64,000 bases of DNA from Climacium dendroides (Eukaryota > Streptophyta > Bryopsida > Hypnales > Climaciaceae). The notes under the pieces are model-generated. The model saw only the letters and a program-made list of their open reading frames with translations. It was not told where the DNA came from and made no database searches. The stretch lies in NCBI GenBank assembly GCA_950106755.1, contig OX467086.1, forward strand, positions 28,910,001 through 28,974,000, written 5' to 3'. Position 1 is the stretch's first letter, and each line of letters starts with the position of its first letter. Positions 51,142 through 63,895 of this stretch are shown here, one piece after another. Both the position numbers and the translations under genes were made by a program.

Positions 51142-54100
51142 ATGGAGCTCACGCAGTATCAAGAGCCTCCGAGCAACAAGGAGGGCGACCCGGCGTTAGG
51201 GTTCCTCACGCGCAAGGAGACGGAGGTGAAGCTCCCTCGTCCCACGCGCGTCAAGAACAAAACCCCTGCGCCTGTGCAGATCACCGCGGAGCAGATTTTA
51301 CGTGAGGCTCGGGAGCGCCAGGAGGCCGAAATCCGACCGCCAAAGCAGAAGATCACCGATGCGGAAGAGCTCGCGGAGTATCGCTTGCGGAAGCGAAAGG
51401 AGTACGAAGACCTAATTCGGAGAGTGCGATGGAACACCAGCGTCTGGGTGAAGTATGCGCAGTGGGAGGAGAGCCAGCGCGACTTCGCTCGCGCACGGTC
51501 GATTTGGGAACGCGCTATCGAAGTAGATTATACGAACTCCACGCTATGGCTGAAGTACAGCGAGATGGAAATGAAAAACAAGTTCATCAATCATGCCCGG
51601 AATGTGTGGGATCGGGCTGTGTCTTTGCTCCCAAGAATCGACCAGCTCTGGTACAAGTACATTCACATGGAGGAGATGTTAGGAAATTTGCCTGGAGCTC
51701 GACAAATCTTTGAGCGGTGGATGACTTGGGAACCTGATCATCACGGCTGGGCGGCCTATATTAAGTTTGAGCTTCGGTACAACGAAATCGATCGGGCGAG
51801 GTCAATCTACGACAGGTTTTGACCTATTTTGAAAGTTGGAGTTCAAATGCTGCAATTGATGGGTTTAGGGTTTAGGGTTCATGGCATTTCATCGTAGTGC
51901 TTATTTTTGTCCTTGTCGTACTCGCTGTCTTTTTGAATGTTTCATACTCAACTTTCTTTGCTTTGGTTTGAAACATGTAGGTATGTAGAATGTCACCCTG
52001 GTGATAAAGCTTGGATTCGGTATGCGAAGTTTGAAGTGAAGAGTGGTGAAATTGCCCGAGCTAGACAATGCTACGAGCGTGCCATGGAGCAGTTGGGTGA
52101 AGATGGACAGACGGAGGAACTTTTTGTTGCTTTTGCTCAATTTGAAGAAAGATGCAAGGAGCTGGAGCGTGCCAGAGTGATATTCAAGTATGCTTTAGAT
52201 CATATTCCGAAGGGGAAAGCAGAAACACTATATCAGAGGTTCGTCCAATTTGAGAAGCAATATGGTGACAGAGAGGGGATTGAGAATGTGATTGTGGGGA
52301 AAAGGCGGTTTCAATATGAAGAAGAAGTGAAGAAAAACCCGTTGAACTATGATTCGTGGTTCGACTATGCTCGCTTGGAAGAAAGTGTGGGTGATAAAGA
52401 AAAGGTCCGAGAGGTTTACGAGAGGGCGATTGCCAACGTGCCTCCTGCTGAGCAGAAGCGATACTGGCAACGCTACATTTATCTATGGTACTGCTGATTT
52501 CCCAATTCCTCTTTGCTGGCTACAGTCTTGTAGTAGAGTTCGACGAGTTGTCCGTGCTTTTCTTATTTAAATTTCATATCCCTTTATTCTGGAGCGTTTA
52601 TTCTGTCGTGATTGGACCTGACATTCCACGCATCTTGTTCTCAGGATCAACTATGCTCTTTACGAGGAGCTGGAGGCTGAAGACTACGATAGGACTAGGG
52701 ATGTTTTCAAGTATGTACCTGCTGGTCCACGCAATCTTGTTCTCCAGCTCTTGTATCTTTATTGAACATGCTTGGAAGTTCTCTTCGATTTTCTGTTCTC
52801 CGTGATTGAAAATCTCTTTATTTGTGTAAGGTCTGACCGCATTTCTTATACTTATTACAGGGCGTGCTTGGGCATTATCCCGCATTCAAAGTTTACGTTT
52901 GCGAAGATATGGATCATGGCAGCGCAATTTGAGATTCGGCAGAAAGATCTCAAAGCTGCACGAATGATCTTAGGCAATGCTATTGGAAGGGCTCCAAAAG
53001 ACAAGGTACTTGTCTGAATTTGTCTTTTGTTGCGTCTTTGCCTGCTCTCCCTCTGGTTGGTGTGAAAGTTAGTTCTGGATTTGTAACGCTCGACTTGCTG
53101 TCAGGTTCTTCATTGGTTACTATGAGCGCACGATTATTTTTTGCACCTTCAATTTGTGATTGAGTTTCAATTGACTTCCCTGATGGCTTTATTACTCTCC
53201 CTCGAAGTTGACATTGTTTACTTGCTTGTCACAGATTTTCAAGACATACATTGAGATAGAGCTGCAGCTTGGTAACATAAGTCGTTGTCGAACTCTTTAT
53301 GAGAAGTACCTGGAGTGGTCACCAGCTAACTGCTATGCATGGAGCAAATATGCAGAATTAGAGAGGTCCTTAGGAGAGACTGAAAGGGGGCGCTCAATCT
53401 TCGAAATTGCTATTGCACAACCACTTCTTGATATGCCTGAGCTGCTGTGGAAGGTTGGTGACGTCTGTGGGTTTATTTGTTTTACTTGATCGTACACCAA
53501 TTCTCTGTCTTGTCTCTTTTATGAACAAAAAACATATGGTTCGCTCAATTGGATAGCACCTCTGAGCAGATTCATCTTATTCGCCTTTGGAAAATTGAGA
53601 AAACAGAAGCAGACATGTTCCTCTCATCAGCTTAAGATCGCATTTGTGGCTTTGTCAGGTTTATTATGTAATTTGAAAAGTTTCGCTACAGAGCTAGTAT
53701 TGACGAGTGCTGACGTGTGTATTATGCAGGGTTACATTGAGTTTGAAATATCCGAGGGGGAGCATGACCGCACAAGGCAACTTTATGAGAGACTCCTTGA
53801 CCGGACCAAGCATTTGAAGGTTTGGGTAAGTTATGCCAAGTTTGAGGCAGCAGTACCCTTGGAAGAGGATGTGGTTGCCCAAGAAGAAGGCCGAGAGCCT
53901 GATATGGCGAAGGCAGCAGGACAGGCTGAAGATCGTGCCCAAAGAACGAAAGGTAATGCAGTCTTTAATTTAATTTAATTTAATAGTTCCGACTGTGCTT
54001 TAGCATTTATTCTTGGGTGATTGTCTATTGGCATGGTTTTCTGGATGTTACGAGCACGTCTCCAAGTATTTTCCAGTTTGCTTTGCGTCATTTATGTTTG

Positions 54101-54489
54101 TGGTTATGGCCATTATAGCATAAAAAATTGTGTACTAATTTAAGCATTTTGTACCTCATGGTTGTTTAGGGGTGTTTAAAAGGGCATATGACAGCCTGCG
54201 AACGTCAGCACCTGAGCAGAAAGAAGAGAGAGCCATGTTGCTTGAGGAATGGAAGGAAACGGAGCGCAACTTTGGAGAATTTGGAGATCCTGCAGCTGTT
54301 CAAAGAAAATTGCCAAGGAAAGTGAAACGAAAGCGTCCAATAACTGCTGAGGATGGAACACCTGCTGGTTTTGAGGAGTATACCGACTACATCTTCCCTG
54401 ACGAGACGGGCATGGCTCCTAATCTCAAAATTTTGGAAGCTGCTTATAAATGGAAAAGGCAGAAGACAGGTTCCGACGATGAATCTTGA
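51142..54489 (+). CDS. CRNKL1: Crooked-neck-like pre-mRNA splicing factor (HAT-repeat protein)
   Basis: Seven exons: 51142-51815, 51981-52487, 52645-52710, 52861-53005, 53235-53453, 53730-53952 and 54170-54489, all GT-AG and phase-consistent, giving about 717 residues, the normal length of plant CRNKL1/Clf1. It is a core scaffold of the NineTeen complex (Prp19/CDC5L), needed for spliceosome activation in the nucleus. The protein is almost entirely HAT (half-TPR) repeats, visible as W..YA..E.......AR.IWERAI units, for example [40 protein letters not shown] and [20 protein letters not shown]. The N-terminus [17 protein letters not shown] and the basic C-terminus (KVKRKRP, then [13 protein letters not shown]) are complete. 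The ATG at 51142 is the first in-frame ATG. No damage was seen. Confidence 0.96.
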
Positions 54490-55697
54490 TACCTACTTGT
54501 GGAGAAGAGGACGCCAAATCCTTGCAGTGCAACCTGTGATAAAATATTAAAAATGGATGGAGAGCATCCTATGCATACATGCAGCATCATGAAAGAGTTG
54601 GACCAGAATCGTGTGTGCACCTGAAGGATGGTCTTGGAATTGCACTGAGGCTTTAATGATGTCATCATCTCTCAAGAATTGGACGAATACTGTACCATTT
54701 TCATGTACCATTTTACTCGGTGAGAAGCCTGTTTTTTCCAGCTTAGAAGGTAGTTGCCAGCTGGCTTGGGGATTTTTTCTTGGAGAAAGGTTTGGACAGC
54801 GTGACAAATGCCTAGTTAGCAGTGCGTCTAGTTTTCATTTAGCATCGTCAAGGGTTTATACTAAGCTCTTGAGTGGGCTCTTGAGCTCATTGCCTGGAGG
54901 TTTAGGGAATCTTGCAATCATTGCAGAGGAGACATCGAAATGAGGCATCTGGACGTAAAACTATGTACGGTAGTAGACGAGAGCAACGTCACAATTATGG
55001 GTGATGTAATGTCGAGAATAGGAGAAGCGGGTGGGGTGGGGGTGGGGGTGGGGGTGGGGTAGGGAATGACGGAGCAGCGTCTTGAGTTATATCTTGTTCT
55101 GGTTTGCTTTTTCTGAGTCGGTAGACCAGGAACTTCTCCCATTTGTGTTACTCCAGTAAAATGCAAGGGGCTCTTTCTGGCTTTGTTCTTTTCATTGACT
55201 TTACTGTTAACCCTCAAAAGTTCCATGAGACCACCACTGTGTTTTACCAAAACCCACTCCAGAACATGCCATTTTTAGTGAGAAGAGCAAATTAAAATGA
55301 TTATTTTGGCATATCCAATTGAAGGATTATGCACAGACTAGTATGGATGTATTCTGTAAGACTCACCCAAGATTCCATCTTTTCTTTTTCTTTTTCATTT
55401 TTGCCTCCTACAAATATTTGTATTTGATCATTTATTGGAGTTAATTGTCCTTCTTAGAATAATGCTACTTTCGAACCAGACGGTAGGGAAGAGTGGTAAT
55501 ACATACACAAAATAGTGAAATTAGGTTGCCTTAACAATTAGGTTCCCTTACTCATGACTCACCACTTGTCTAGATGGAGGCACAAGCAATTCTCTATAAC
55601 CAAGTCATGAATCAGTGCACCAACCCATGCAACATACATGGTTCCTACATTACTACATCCTTTTACAGTAACTTTACATATTTATATAGTGTGGAAT
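54490..55697. other. CRNKL1 3' flank
   Basis: Probable 3' UTR, then intergenic sequence. It contains the G-rich tract at 55029-55063. No other gene was recognised. Confidence 0.4.
55029..55063 (+). repeat. G-run tract with quadruplex potential
   Basis: Seven runs of three to five G separated by single T or TA on the plus strand, about 540 bp past the CRNKL1 stop. It satisfies the simple G3+N1-7 quadruplex pattern on the coding strand, so it could also fold in a long 3' UTR. Confidence 0.8.
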
Positions 55698-55912
55698 CAT
55701 TACAAGAGAAATGTGTCCTAAATGACAGAAATCAGCCCCTCCTAATTGACAGAAATTTGACAAGTTTCTGTCAATTAGGACAAAAAACTGTCCAAATTGA
55801 CAGAAAATTGTTGAAATTGACAAAAATCTGTCAATTTTCAGTCAATTAGGAAGGGCTGATTTCTGTCATTTAGGACACGTTTCTGTCATTTCAGACATGT
55901 TTTCTTGTAGTG
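55698..55912. mobile_element. CACTA-type miniature element (MITE), 215 bp
   Basis: The right end is CTTGTAGTG (reverse complement CACTACAAGAAAA, the classic CACTA-superfamily terminus) and the left end is CATTACAAGAGAAA. The ends are flanked by a 3-bp direct duplication AAT at 55695-55697 and 55913-55915, the target-site length of CACTA elements. The arms fold back over most of their length and contain many copies of TGACAGAAA-like subterminal motifs, as CACTA elements have. There is no coding capacity, so it must have been moved by a transposase encoded elsewhere. Confidence 0.88.
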
Positions 55913-57554
55913 AATGTTGAGAAATTAGTGAAAGGCACCTAATTTCACTATTTTATATAGATAAAACTTTGACAGAAGCTAAAAGTCCCCTTTTTTATGT
56001 TGTAGCTGTACTGGACCTAAGTGCGTGAAAGACGGTGTCAGTACAGAAGTAGGAAATGAATGACCTGTTCAGACATGACAGCTTTTTTGTAAATTTTGAA
56101 GATCCCGATTAGTGACAAGGTAGGCTTCCTAGTGCGGGAATATCGTGAGTTCCTTGTCACCGCCGTCATTTTGTTTCTCCACTTATGTGCTGAGATTCAG
56201 AGCAAAATTGATCCAGAGAAAGTCCCATATTAGCTACTCAAATTCAAAGCAAAGTCATTGACACATTCAGTGAAGACATTGCAGAGCAGTTCAATCACAC
56301 AAATGGCCTGAATTTGGTTGCACTTGCTCACTAGCTTCTGATGGAAGGTTAAAATTGGTGCCACAACAAAAACATTGTGATGATTTTCAGTGCTCCAAAT
56401 GGCTTGAATTTGGTTGCACTTGCTTAATTGTCTGTGCAATTTGTTGATGAATGAAGACACTCCCACAGGGAGAAAAAAATTCAAAGCAAAGTTGATGAAG
56501 AAAAAGTCCCACATCAGACCAAATTAGGGTTTAACTTGAAGCCCCAAACATCCTCTCCCGAAGTGTGGATACATACAAGGATTGGAATTTCGGCAGCATG
56601 TGCCCCTCATTAATCTGCGACGTCCCTGACTGCATATTGGGCGCCCTTCAAATCGAAGCTCATTGGATTCCACCTCAAATCGTCTGCGCATTGGATTCCA
56701 CCTCAAATCGAAGCTCCTGTTTCTCTCCACAATACAGAAATCACGCCATAGCCGTGTTTGCAACTTTTGCTGATTTCAAATCCTACGCATTTCATGCGTA
56801 CCAATAAACGACACTTACTTGTCATGTTTGAGTCCCGTTAGATATGAGCGGTAGTAAACCTGCAAAATCTATAAAATTGCCTCTTTGCAGTGCTACTTTA
56901 ACTTCACCTGACAAAAGTTCCATAAAATAATGGAAGCATCCTACGCCGCACTAATAATCACTCTTTTCCTCAGCCACATCCACCTCCAAGTAGGATCGGC
57001 ATTCACAAATGACCGCAGGTGTAGAGTGGAGCCACCCATAGTCGACCGAAAAAGCAACTACAGACATGAAACTACAACATGATGTGGAATACAGGAAGGT
57101 GAAGGAAATATTTCAACAGGTGGAGAGATAGAAATGAGGAAGATTGATGAAAGTTTTGTAATTTTATTAGACGAAGTGAATTTATTGTGAATTTTGGAAG
57201 GTAAAAGTTGCATCAAACCCATGTCCAATGTGTAGACTATTCCAAGACTGCTCATTTAAGAGACTACATCTTATTTACTTTGGCACTCCAAACCAAAGCA
57301 GAAGAATTAGAAAAAGAATAGATGCATTAGTCTCAACCTCTGTTGCATTTTTGCCACCCTACTGAATGCAAATGGGGTGTTGGTTGGTGATGGGTGGCTC
57401 TACCTTAAATGCTGGCTACGAGACTTCTTTACAACCACCCAAACTCTCTCTTGTAATGCCAAGTGCAAAAGTGCCCTATGTGTATTATACAAACTCAAAA
57501 TTTCTTATCAAATATAATGTTGGAGGTGCTCATTAATCCCTAAAGGACTAGTAT
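55913..57554. other. Intergenic sequence with small direct repeats
   Basis: A block containing 'ctgaatttggttgcacttgc' at about 56308 recurs as 'cttgaatttggttgcacttg' near 56402, each followed by similar sequence. A 27-bp unit ('attggattccacctcaaatc') is repeated in tandem at about 56662-56715. No gene was recognised. Open frames at 56230-56807 are short and conflicting. Confidence 0.45.
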
Positions 57555-59720
57555 ATGTTTTTTGGCAGTATAGAAATTTTGGGTAGGTACATGTGGCTAG
57601 AGATTTGCATATTTTAGACTGAAATTTTAATAGAAAGTGGGGACAAGGAATATCTTTCATACGTACCCAAATTTCATGACATTTGGAAATATGAGTAAAA
57701 AGTTATGGCCAAATACTTTTTTCATTGGCCGAGCAATATAGACAGATAAAAAAATCACATTTTTTTTAAAACAAAAATTTGAAATTGGTTTTCTAAATTA
57801 TATATACATGGAAAGCTTTGAATCATTCTATTTTGATCAATGAGATGAAAGTTATGAGTAGTTTTTGTTTTTAGGCAGTTATAGATTCTCTACTCTAAAA
57901 TAAACTTTGAAGTCCTTTATCTTACTCGATTCTCAATATTTTTTGAAAAAAATAAAATCATAGGATGTAGATTGTTTATAACAACATTTCATCCACTAGG
58001 ATTGGCATTTTTCAATTCCATAATTAAATCCTTAACAATTTAATATTTGAATCATTTTCTATTACTGTATACTTATTATTGTTTTCCTATATGTTGTACA
58101 TTTCCAAATGATCCAAAAAATTTCAAGCATGTGACCAACTTGTCTAGGAAAAAGAATTCAAAGAGTAACCACCATTTTGGACATTTTTTCATAGGAAAGT
58201 GAGCTTGTGAAGTGCAGCTGCCTTGTTTTTTGCAAGGCTAAAAAAATGATTTCAATGAATTTGAATGCTTATATCTTGCAATCCATGCGGTGGAAATTTT
58301 TGAAATTTTTACCATGTGTTCTCAAGTCAGCATACTACAAGATCCTATAGTTACATGTGTCAAAAAAAAATTCAAAAATTTGATACTTGTACTAGAAATG
58401 GCAATTTTAGAGTGTTTTTGGTGAAAACATAGTAAAAGGAACTTTAGGGGTTAAGCAGATGACAATCATTTATTGTCCAACAAATGAACTCAAACCATGT
58501 TGGAGGATAAAATCATTCACATTTTCATCCATGGATCTTTTCATGCAAAATAGGGGTAATCCAAAGTGCTTGAGAGGTGAAAATTAGATAACTGAAATGG
58601 TTTTTTTTTCTATGAATAGAAATTCAAAAAAAGTGGCATTAATGGCTTTAGGTGGTCTATACCTATGAATTTGTATTGCCCAAGTTGAAAAATTTGCTTG
58701 TGATCATTTCAAACTTGCAAATTTAGCATTACGGAAACACACTTATGACTTCTAAACCCATAATGATTACTAAAGTTTATGATCACTACCACAAACAATA
58801 GGCATCTCAATAAATTGCCTACAATAATATTGCTAAATTGCTACAAAACTATAAGATGGAATTGTCTTTTTTGTGTTTTCCTTTAGAGCAAAATTTGAGT
58901 ATTCAATTTTTTGGAAGAACCTTTGAAGATTCACTTCTATAGTGGACAATATCAAAAAATTGCTACAAATTCATTGGATGATATATATTTTGTAATACTT
59001 CATAATAAATTAATTTTCATCCATATTTGCATATTTCGTCTACATCTATAGAAGACTACATTGAGTGTTTTATTGAGGGAACAATAAGACCTTCATTGTC
59101 CTCATTTCACTAGAGAATATTTGGAGAGACATTGATACACAAGTTCAATTATGTGAGAGGGCAATGTATCACCCAAATTACATGTTAACCACTAAAATCT
59201 CAAAATTACATTTTACCAAAATCACTCCAAAATTACATTGTCAAACACTACAAGAATAGAGTTAGATGCTTTTCGCCTCAAACTACCAAAACTTGAAAGC
59301 ATGCACTAAAACTCATGAGCTTGGTCATGTGAGGTAGAAGCATTAGTTGTCAATCATGCCCAATACCCAACCTGTAGGGTGCACTATTTCCAACCTTATG
59401 CTAGAACTCAAGCTTAGAATGGGTTTTTTTTTGTCCTTTTCGAGGTTGGGACTAATAGTCATGACACATGTCCCGAAATAGTGAGCAAGAAATTAGGAAA
59501 GTAGTGAACAAGAAAATAGTTCTTCAATGATCTAAATTAGAATATTCTAAACATTGACTATGGGTCAACATTACTTTTTGGCTCCCCAAATTCACAATAG
59601 TTTTAATTTCGGGAATAAAATTTTGAAAAATTAAGCATCCCCATATTTCCTATCTTACTATATGAGAAAAAATTCCACCACCTCCTACTCCTCACCATTT
59701 GCTCCAAAATCACTAAAATG
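57555..59720 (+). repeat. Dispersed repeat family, longest copy
   Basis: 57555-58455 matches the right inverted-repeat arm and its outer flank (about 28014-28945) in the same orientation with moderate divergence. 59340-59720 matches the reverse complement of 21767-22163. Between them, 58456-59339 has no counterpart in the other copies seen here. It contains a CACTA-like CACTACAAGAATAG at 59246, which might mark a nested insertion. No transposase or reverse-transcriptase frame was found. Confidence 0.7.
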
Positions 59721-59729
59721 ATCCACTTC

Positions 59730-60152
59730 TACCTTAACCCAAAATTCCTCACTTCCGCCGGTGAGACGACGACACCTTCGCTCCCTGTGAAACGAAATGA
59801 AATTTTAAAAAAACTGTACCGGTAATGCTTCGGTTGGTTGGAAGCCACGTCAGAAGGCTGAGTCCCGAGAGCGGGAAGGGCAAACGGCCAGAGGTGCATA
59901 ACGGCCAGGCCAAGTGGCAGCAGGCAGCACTTCGACAATTCCCACAACAAACCACTGCACGGTCTGCACCCATCTCGCCATCTCCTTTCTTCCTCCTCCT
60001 TCATTGTATGTCCCTGCAGCTCCTCATCAACGCAGCAGCTCTTTTTGCAGTTTGCCTTGTCCATTACACCATCCTCTTCCTGCTGAAGCTTGAAAGCTCC
60101 CACGCTCTTCTTCACTTTTGCGAAAGCAGCAGCAGCAGCAGCCCCGTGGGCG
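59730..60152 (+). promoter_or_regulatory. Promoter / 5' UTR region of QCR8
   Basis: Short GC-richer stretch between the dispersed repeat and the QCR8 start, with a (CAG)n-like run at 60126-60142 just before the ATG. The long open frames on both strands here (59729-60187, - and 59825-60250, +) are compositional shadows. Confidence 0.4.
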
Positions 60153-60803
60153 ATGGGGAAGGTGCCGGTGCGCTTGAAAGAAGTCACCTACTCACTGTCG
60201 CCGTGCCACCAGTACATATGGCGCGGCATCCTCCACGACTTCAGCTATAAGACCAAGAAGCGCTTCAACGACAACTGGGTCTCTGCTCTCTGGTTGCTGG
60301 TACCTGTCTTGGGCAGCTATGGGTGAGTGGGTTTCTTTCTTTCTATCTTTCCTGCCTCCTTGCCTCCTCATAAAAGAGATGTACCTGTGAATTCAAGCAT
60401 AGACCTTGACGCCTGGAATGCTCTTCACTGCAAGCCCCTCGAACAATTAATCATTGGTAAATCTTGAAAGCAAGTGCCCGGGGAAAGCATAGATTCCTTG
60501 AGTGAGAGGGGTGGCCAAGGACGAAAGGAACGCCTTCAAAAATGTGGTTAGTTTGCTTGCCTGCTTTTGTCGTGATGCTGCTGGCAGCCAGGCTCCATGC
60601 AGGCGTTTCTGGCTCTCGATTGAATTACTCATGATCGGCAATCAACTTTGGAGTTTTAATGTTGTTTCCTGGGCTTTGAGAGACGAGGGATCACTAATAT
60701 CAAAGAAAAAGTTCTGGTGCGGGACCTTAATACATGACATGTTTGCCTGTGCAGGTATGCTGAGGCGTACAGAGAGAGAGAGAAGTTACACCACCGAAAC
60801 TAG
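60153..60803 (+). CDS. QCR8: Cytochrome b-c1 complex subunit 8 (complex III, QCR8)
   Basis: Two exons, 60153-60322 and 60755-60803 (TAG), joined in phase 2, encode 72 residues, the plant subunit length. It starts MGKVPVRLKEVTYSLSP and contains the membrane helix NWVSALWLLVPVLGSYGY and the C-terminus EREKLHHRN, matching the family pattern NW-S-A-LL-P--G-Y and E-EKL-HR. It is the small inner-mitochondrial-membrane subunit (ubiquinone-binding protein) next to cytochrome b in ubiquinol:cytochrome c reductase. It has no cleavable presequence, as is usual for this subunit. The gene converges with the SET-domain gene, with about 620 bp between the two stop codons. Confidence 0.9.
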
Positions 60804-61419
60804 AAGCACCAAGATTCAAGGCTGAACTTTAGAAAAGAACGACAAAACCTAGGCCATAGTTTCTTGAAACAACTTCCAATGACTGCACGTTATTTCTCGG
60901 GTCATCAGAATCCATTCTGAACTTACAGTTGATAACAATCTGCAGAGAAACTATTTATCCCGAACTTGACATCGTAATTGACCCTTCATACCAGAAGAAA
61001 AAGCTCGCAACAGCGGCTAATTACAAGAGTGCAATATAGTCCCAGTTACTTATGTATTAGCTTGTTGAATTCAACGAAGGGCATTTACTTATGATTTGAT
61101 GTGACACAAAATAGTCCTTCCAAGGTGAATATTAGCCAGCGCAGCGTCACTGCAGATATGACTAAAAATACATGCTCATGTAGACATGCATTGACATCCA
61201 TTGACACTCGGAAGCGCCAGAATTTGTGAGATTTCAACATTACATCGTCGAAGGGAGAAATATCCAAATCATGTCATAAGAGAAGTTGGATACTAGGCCT
61301 GTGAAATGTACCTCACATGACTGTTGTGTCACTATTTAACGAGTGTTATGAAATAAGGGCTTGCGTCTATTCCTCTCTGCAGTGTCTGATCGATCCTCTG
61401 ATTCTAATAACCCCCAAAC
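60804..61419. other. Convergent intergenic region (3' UTRs)
   Basis: Space between the QCR8 stop (60803) and the stop of the minus-strand SET gene (61420). It should hold both 3' UTRs. No other feature was recognised. Confidence 0.45.
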
Positions 61420-63895
61420 CTACTTTTCAAGGATGTCGATATTCCATTTAAACAGATTAAAAAGGCCTCCATTCGCACGCTTTGCCTTCCCCTTGGCACC
61501 CCCACTCATGCTTTCTGAGCCGGGTAAAGTTCGAAGTCCTCGCAAATCAGTTCGCAGTATCTATTGTAACAGAAGAGAGGATGTTAAAAACTCTCACAGC
61601 ACAGTATCATATTCAGCATTGTGAATAACAGAAAAACTTTTCATTACAAAAGGAAAAGGATAGATTGCTCACATATTGTAACCTAAACAGCATTCGCTGC
61701 TCATTTTTACAAAGTTTCAATGCCAACTCCTTTAGCATCCGAGTTCTGCTGATACGTGCGCTGGTATCTACATCAGTATCGTCATCGGACTCCTCGTTCG
61801 CCTGGAGAAGGATCGCACAAACAAAGCAAGCGCTTAATAAGCACAATCATAAACCCGGACAATTTTACTAAAACTCAGCTCTTAATGATCATCAGTACAG
61901 ATTCTTGAAGGACGATCTTTACTGGTCTAGAATGGTATTCAGCTTACCTCCAAAAAATTGGTGTACTCGGTGATAGAATTCTCACAAACTGCCAGAACTC
62001 GCTCATAAGCATTAGTTTCTTCGTCAGCGGAAAGCATGGCCTCCACATCAGAAGTGTCATTCTCTGTTGCTTTTGCTTCTGAGGCTGCTCTAGCCATCTA
62101 TCTGGGCATTCCGAGTACCAGCAGTTCATAACCCCCCAAGTTGAAGAATCCAAAACTAATGAAAGACACAATGGGTGACTTTAGTGTTATCAATCGATGT
62201 CTCAGTTGTAGTAAAAAGCTTGAAACGAAACGTCATACCTGAGAAATTTGAGCAGGGTCTGAAGATCGACTGGCAATTAGCCGAGCATAGGCAAGTAATT
62301 GTGCTGGAAAACCATCCTTCCTTACTGGAAACCGCTGTGGCCTGCTTTAGTCAAAGATCCAAACTCTACCTTCCCAAAGTAGAGAGAAAGAAAATGATAA
62401 ATAAATAAATCAAATTCCAACGTACACAATTGCAATGACCTTGAAAAAGTGAACTTTAGACCGTCGATTCCAAGTGGACTTATAGAGTGAAATTGACATC
62501 AAATGCGAAGGATACGAAGAAAGGCCTTGTTCTTTTAACGCAGTCAACTTGACCTCGTATGAAGGGTCCTCATTGTCTAAATCCATTTCGAGCTCCACAG
62601 AATCATGTGCGTTGAATTCAGACGGAATGAAGCCATACGCGAGGAGAAGCTCTCCGCTTGGTCGTTTACCGTAAGAAATGAAGACCTGTTCCAGATATCT
62701 TGCTGAGACACGTTCGCATACTTGGGTTGTGGCAGTATAATACCCTTCTCGAATCCAAATTCAAATCTATTGCATAATTAATAGACGATGGCAAATACAG
62801 CCAAAAATAATGCGGAATTTGCAAGTCTGTATCCCCCATACCTGTTCTCCAGATTGATAAGCACGGTCTGTGACAAACAGAACTGACTTTCCGTTGCTCT
62901 GATCGAAATCCAAAAAAGCATCTACCTGCAAATTCCCTGACGGTGCTTCAGTGGCCAGAAACCATCATTATCTCTTCTGTGGCAATCAGAACAATTTTCA
63001 AAGATGCAGACTCAAAGGGAAAGGTAGCACAAATTGTCTAATACAAGATCCTTGCTCCATTTTTGCCCCCCAAAATTGATATTATCCAGACCGTCGAGTA
63101 GTACCTGAGGGTTGTGATTCAACATGTCGGCCCAGGGTACAAGGGCAAGTTTTCCGAGTGACGGCAGTCTTACCTGTAAAATTCACAGAAATCTTTAGTT
63201 AACAGAGATTCTCTACGTTTCACTTACATGCTAAATGTGAGATTTCAAGCATGTCTAGAGCTAACTTCCATTACACTCGACAGCTGATTTCCAAAATTAA
63301 CACGACATACGACGACGACCTGTAAAAATTGTCAATAGACAGGAAGAATAAGGTGAGAACTTACCAGTCGGGAGAAGAGAATACCAAAAGCCCATTTGAA
63401 TGCCTCCAAAGTATACACCTGGGGATTTTCCAAATGTCAAAGCTTTAAGTTTTCTTGCAACGGGGTACTTCATTCCTATATATTCTTACAGTCGTAGCCA
63501 TAAGCAATCTCATACATAAACAGTGAGTTCCTGACGCAACGGAAGACTCATGTAGCTTACCAGACAGAAGAGATCGTACCGAGAAATGTTTGAAATACCT
63601 GAGACGGAAAGACTTCAGGATGCTTGGAGAAAATCGTTGCCCGGAGATCCCGATATCTGTTCAAAAACCTCAATCCTCTTAGTGATCCACACGCAGCTTG
63701 CCATGAAGACTTCTTCAGGACCGATTGCAAACTAATCTGCCCTTGAGTTCCATGCCGGTTTGGAAGAAAGGTGGTACATATCCTTACGTTTCTGTCACAT
63801 CTCTGATACACTCCAGGGCTTTCTCTCTGACTGGTGAAGCAGTTAACCAAATGTTGACTTCATCCTCGGTCCTGTTCAAAACCCCATCAACAGGT
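61420..63895 (-). CDS. SET-domain protein with Rubisco-LSMT-type substrate-binding domain, 5' end beyond window
   Basis: Ten exons in transcript order: 63895-63788, 63731-63599, 63418-63365, 63173-63105, 62925-62842, 62685-62516, 62341-62239, 62097-61948, 61801-61673 and 61560-61420 (TAG). All phases agree. About 379 C-terminal residues are visible and the N-terminus lies beyond 64000. SET blocks are FKWAFGILFSRLVRLPSLG, LALVPWADMLNHNP, AFLDFDQSNGKSVLFVTDRA and VFISYGKRPSGELLLAYGFI (catalytic Tyr in ISYG, Asn-His of the NH motif). After these come the Rubis-subs-bind helices (PQRFPVRKDGFPAQLLAYAR, CENSITEYTNFLE, KNEQRMLFRLQYILR). It is a plastid-type lysine methyltransferase family member (Rubisco LSMT / PTAC14-like). 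Substrate cannot be told from sequence. The Lys/Gly-rich C-terminal tail after LRTLPGSES looks lineage-specific. Confidence 0.88.

Noticed and set aside
50739..51305. 188-codon open frame upstream of and overlapping the crooked-neck start
   Set aside because: It overlaps the true CRNKL1 exon in a different frame and has low-complexity Cys/Ser content without a recognisable domain.
59729..60250. 140-152-codon open frames on both strands around the QCR8 start
   Set aside because: They are shadows of the GC-rich 5' region and of QCR8 exon 1, which has clear family identity in another frame.
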